From the NCBI GenBank assembly GCA_000681355.2, contig JJNX02000001.1:55611-119610 (forward strand): 64,000 nt of DNA, read 5' to 3'. The position numbers and the translations under genes are program-made. The notes under the pieces are model-generated. The model was not told where the DNA came from. It did not search any database and saw nothing but the letters and a program-made list of their open reading frames with translations. Positions 62,685 to 64,000 of this stretch are shown here, piece after piece (position 1 is the first letter of the stretch; each line of letters starts with the position of its first letter). Origin of the DNA: Peptococcaceae bacterium SCADC1_2_3 (GTDB lineage Bacteria; Bacillota; Desulfotomaculia; Desulfotomaculales; Nap2-2B).

Positions 62685-63839
62685 TTATTGGCGTCTGGCG
62701 ATTGACGACCGAAGTCTGACGGCTATTACTAAGGCTTCCTTGTCTAGCCCCAGTATTTCACCCTTTAAAGAGGTAAACACCGTACCAATAAAAAGTTTTC
62801 CTTGTCCGTATTCCGTGGCCCGTTTGCTGGCGACATGGGCAAGCTGGTTAAAAAGAAAATTTAAGTTATTGCTTTTAATAATTTTTACCGCCTCGTTTGT
62901 GGTGGCACACTCCCATATTTGCTTGATAATGTCTTGATTTGCACCGGCTAGCGCGGCATGGGCCATTATGGTCTCCCTTCTGGCGTCGGACAGGCGGTTG
63001 TGGGTGTGAAAAATACCGGCGGCCACCTTAACCAACTTTCCCAAAGGGCCAAACAATAAAACCTTTTTAACTCCCAGGCGCCCGCATTCTTCCAGCATAT
63101 AACCCACAAAATTACTCATTTGAACTACTGCTTCGGCCGGTAAACCGTATTTTTCTATCGCCCATTTTTCACTTTGCCTGCCGGGCGTCATAACAATATC
63201 TTTATAGCCTAGCGCAATTGCCTGGGAAATTTGAGGGGTAAGAGAGGTTTTAAATGCTTCCTCGGACATAGGTTCAACAAGGCCGGTTGTTCCTAAAATA
63301 GATATGCCTCCCTGTATCCCCAGCCTGGAATTCATGGTTTTACGGGCCACCACTTCTCCTTCCGGCACTTGAATGGTTATTTCCACCCCGGTAGGGGCGC
63401 TAAATTTAACCCCCCTACATGCGAGAAAAGCCTTTTCTACTTCATTTTTAATCATCGCCAGCGGCCCAGGGTTTATGGCCGGTTGTCCGGGGGCAACCGC
63501 CAGCCCAGGCCTGGTTACTATGCCTACCCCCCGGCCGCCCTTTATATGAATTCCTTTTTCTACTTGTCTTGCCGTGGCCCAGATGGCCAGACCGTTGGTC
63601 ACATCCGGGTCATCCCCGGCGTCTTTAATGACACAACACCGGGCATAGCTATCCCGCTTTTCCCGGTTCTGGATTTTTAATTTTATGACAAGGCCGGCAG
63701 GAAGGGTCACCTCTACTTCTTCACCAGGGTCCGGTGAAAAAAGCATCATGGTGGCTCCCTTGGCAGCCGCAGCGGCGCAGGTGCCGGTGGTAAAGCCCCT
63801 TCTTAACTTTTTTCCTTTTACTACTACCGGTTCAAGCAT
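62685..63839 (-). CDS. cbiD: Cobalt-precorrin-5B C1-methyltransferase CbiD, with repeat-derived segments
   Basis: A 384-residue CbiD, first complete gene of the operon in this window. Typical parts are LRRGFTTGTCAAAAAKGATM, DAGDDPDVTNGLAIWATARQ, GGRGVGIVTRPGLAVAPGQP, PEGEVVARKTMNSRLGI and VLLFGPLGKLVKVAAGIFHT. An internal family B palindrome (63391-63418) is translated as RGVKFSAP just before EITIQVPEG, and the final residues IARRQ plus the stop are within a family C-like unit (62691-62722). The ATG 63839 start lies 14 bases after GAGAAAAG. Confidence 0.93.
   Translation of the reverse strand: MLEPVVVKGKKLRRGFTTGTCAAAAAKGATMMLFSPDPGEEVEVTLPAGLVIKLKIQNREKRDSYARCCVIKDAGDDPDVTNGLAIWATARQVEKGIHIKGGRGVGIVTRPGLAVAPGQPAINPGPLAMIKNEVEKAFLACRGVKFSAPTGVEITIQVPEGEVVARKTMNSRLGIQGGISILGTTGLVEPMSEEAFKTSLTPQISQAIALGYKDIVMTPGRQSEKWAIEKYGLPAEAVVQMSNFVGYMLEECGRLGVKKVLLFGPLGKLVKVAAGIFHTHNRLSDARRETIMAHAALAGANQDIIKQIWECATTNEAVKIIKSNNLNFLFNQLAHVASKRATEYGQGKLFIGTVFTSLKGEILGLDKEALVIAVRLRSSIARRQ
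62691..62722. repeat. Family C repeat at the cbiD 3' end
   Basis: GATTGACGACCGAAGTCTGA, then CGG; compare GACGACTGATGACTGAAGTC and TGACGA in recJ (26480-26550). It supplies the last codons of cbiD. Confidence 0.65.
63391..63418. repeat. Family B palindrome inside cbiD
   Basis: GTAGGGGCGCTAAATTTAAC, then CCCCCCTAC. It shares arms (GTAGGGGC and CCCCTAC) and the TAAATTTAAC centre with the intergenic copy at 27501-27532. Confidence 0.85.
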
Positions 63840-63886
63840 CCTGCACTTTTCTCCTTATCCTGTTAACGTGTACCGCTACTACGCTA

Positions 63887-64000
63887 CTAATTTATATTTT
63901 GGGCGGCAAACTTCAGGCTGCTAACCACAAAATTTCGGGCTAGGTGGGGGTGAGCGGCAAAGTGCAAATGCAGGTAACTGGCCAGAAGGTTGCCGGTAAT
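63887..64000 (-). CDS. Unidentified protein, C-terminal end only
   Basis: The last 37 codons of a minus-strand gene whose start is beyond the window, ending at TAG 63887. The peptide reads NLLASYLHLHFAAHPHLARN and ends SLKFAAQNIN. It is probably the preceding gene of the cobalamin operon. I cannot name the family from this much sequence. Confidence 0.45.
   Translation of the reverse strand: MTGNLLASYLHLHFAAHPHLARNFVVSSLKFAAQNIN

Overview
The window comes from the chromosome of a strictly anaerobic, H2-metabolising Firmicute, probably a Peptococcaceae/Desulfotomaculum/Moorella-type clostridium. This rests on gene content: NuoE/NuoF-type hydrogenase subunits with an [FeFe]-hydrogenase-like sensor protein, an electron-bifurcating NfnAB, oxygen-independent cobalamin genes, and the rel-hisS-aspS block of low-GC Gram-positives. 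Genus-level placement is inference.

Layout. (1) 1-9.4 kb, minus strand: a redox cluster with an NuoF-GltD fusion (cut by the window edge), a 2Fe-2S protein, NuoE, a regulatory set (GHKL ATPase, PHP protein, two DRTGG proteins, an [FeFe]-hydrogenase-like protein, an RsbW-like ATPase), then NfnAB. (2) 9.6-15.5 kb, minus: aspS, hisS, a metallo-beta-lactamase-fold hydrolase and rel. (3) 15.5-24.1 kb: an accessory segment lying between rel and recJ. It holds decayed mazF and transposase pieces, a Phd/Doc locus whose toxin is frameshifted, HU, a duplicated Cys/His protein, a DUF1648 protein, and a Type III restriction locus with intact res but a mod gene missing its centre. (4) 24.1-28.2 kb: recJ, invaded in frame by dispersed repeats, then a repeat-rich intergenic region and a UPF0173 hydrolase.

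(5) 28.3-47.2 kb: a defence and mobile-element island. It contains two truncated pglZ starts, VapBC, an AT-rich plus-strand operon (RNase H-like/DUF429 fusion, PurZ-like adenylosuccinate synthetase, frameshifted membrane-anchored dCTP-deaminase-fold protein, deoxynucleoside kinase), two different pglX C-terminal remnants flanking a nuclease-helicase pair, a decayed IS21-family element beside a truncated ISAzo13-type transposase, a Type II R-M operon with a MutH-like endonuclease, and an hsdR/metallopeptidase chimera. (6) 47.2-50.5 kb: a GC-rich flavoprotein gene, an ORF-less group II intron splitting an integron-type attC site, and gene fragments. (7) 50.5-56.8 kb: ornithine-cyclodeaminase-like protein, a SafE-like/NapH-like membrane set, two small accessory pairs and an epimerase. 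(8) 57-64 kb: a compact minus-strand cobalamin operon, cbiD-E-T-L-F-G-H-X-C.

The most interesting items are the PurZ-like operon (the Asp of the PurA P-loop is Ser, and other PurZ-like signatures are present), the three families of palindromic repeats inserted in frame in recJ, cbiC, cbiD and a nuclease gene, and the intron-in-attC structure. No rRNA gene, complete tRNA gene or CRISPR array was found. All family assignments come from reading the sequence and remembered family signatures; no database search was run.
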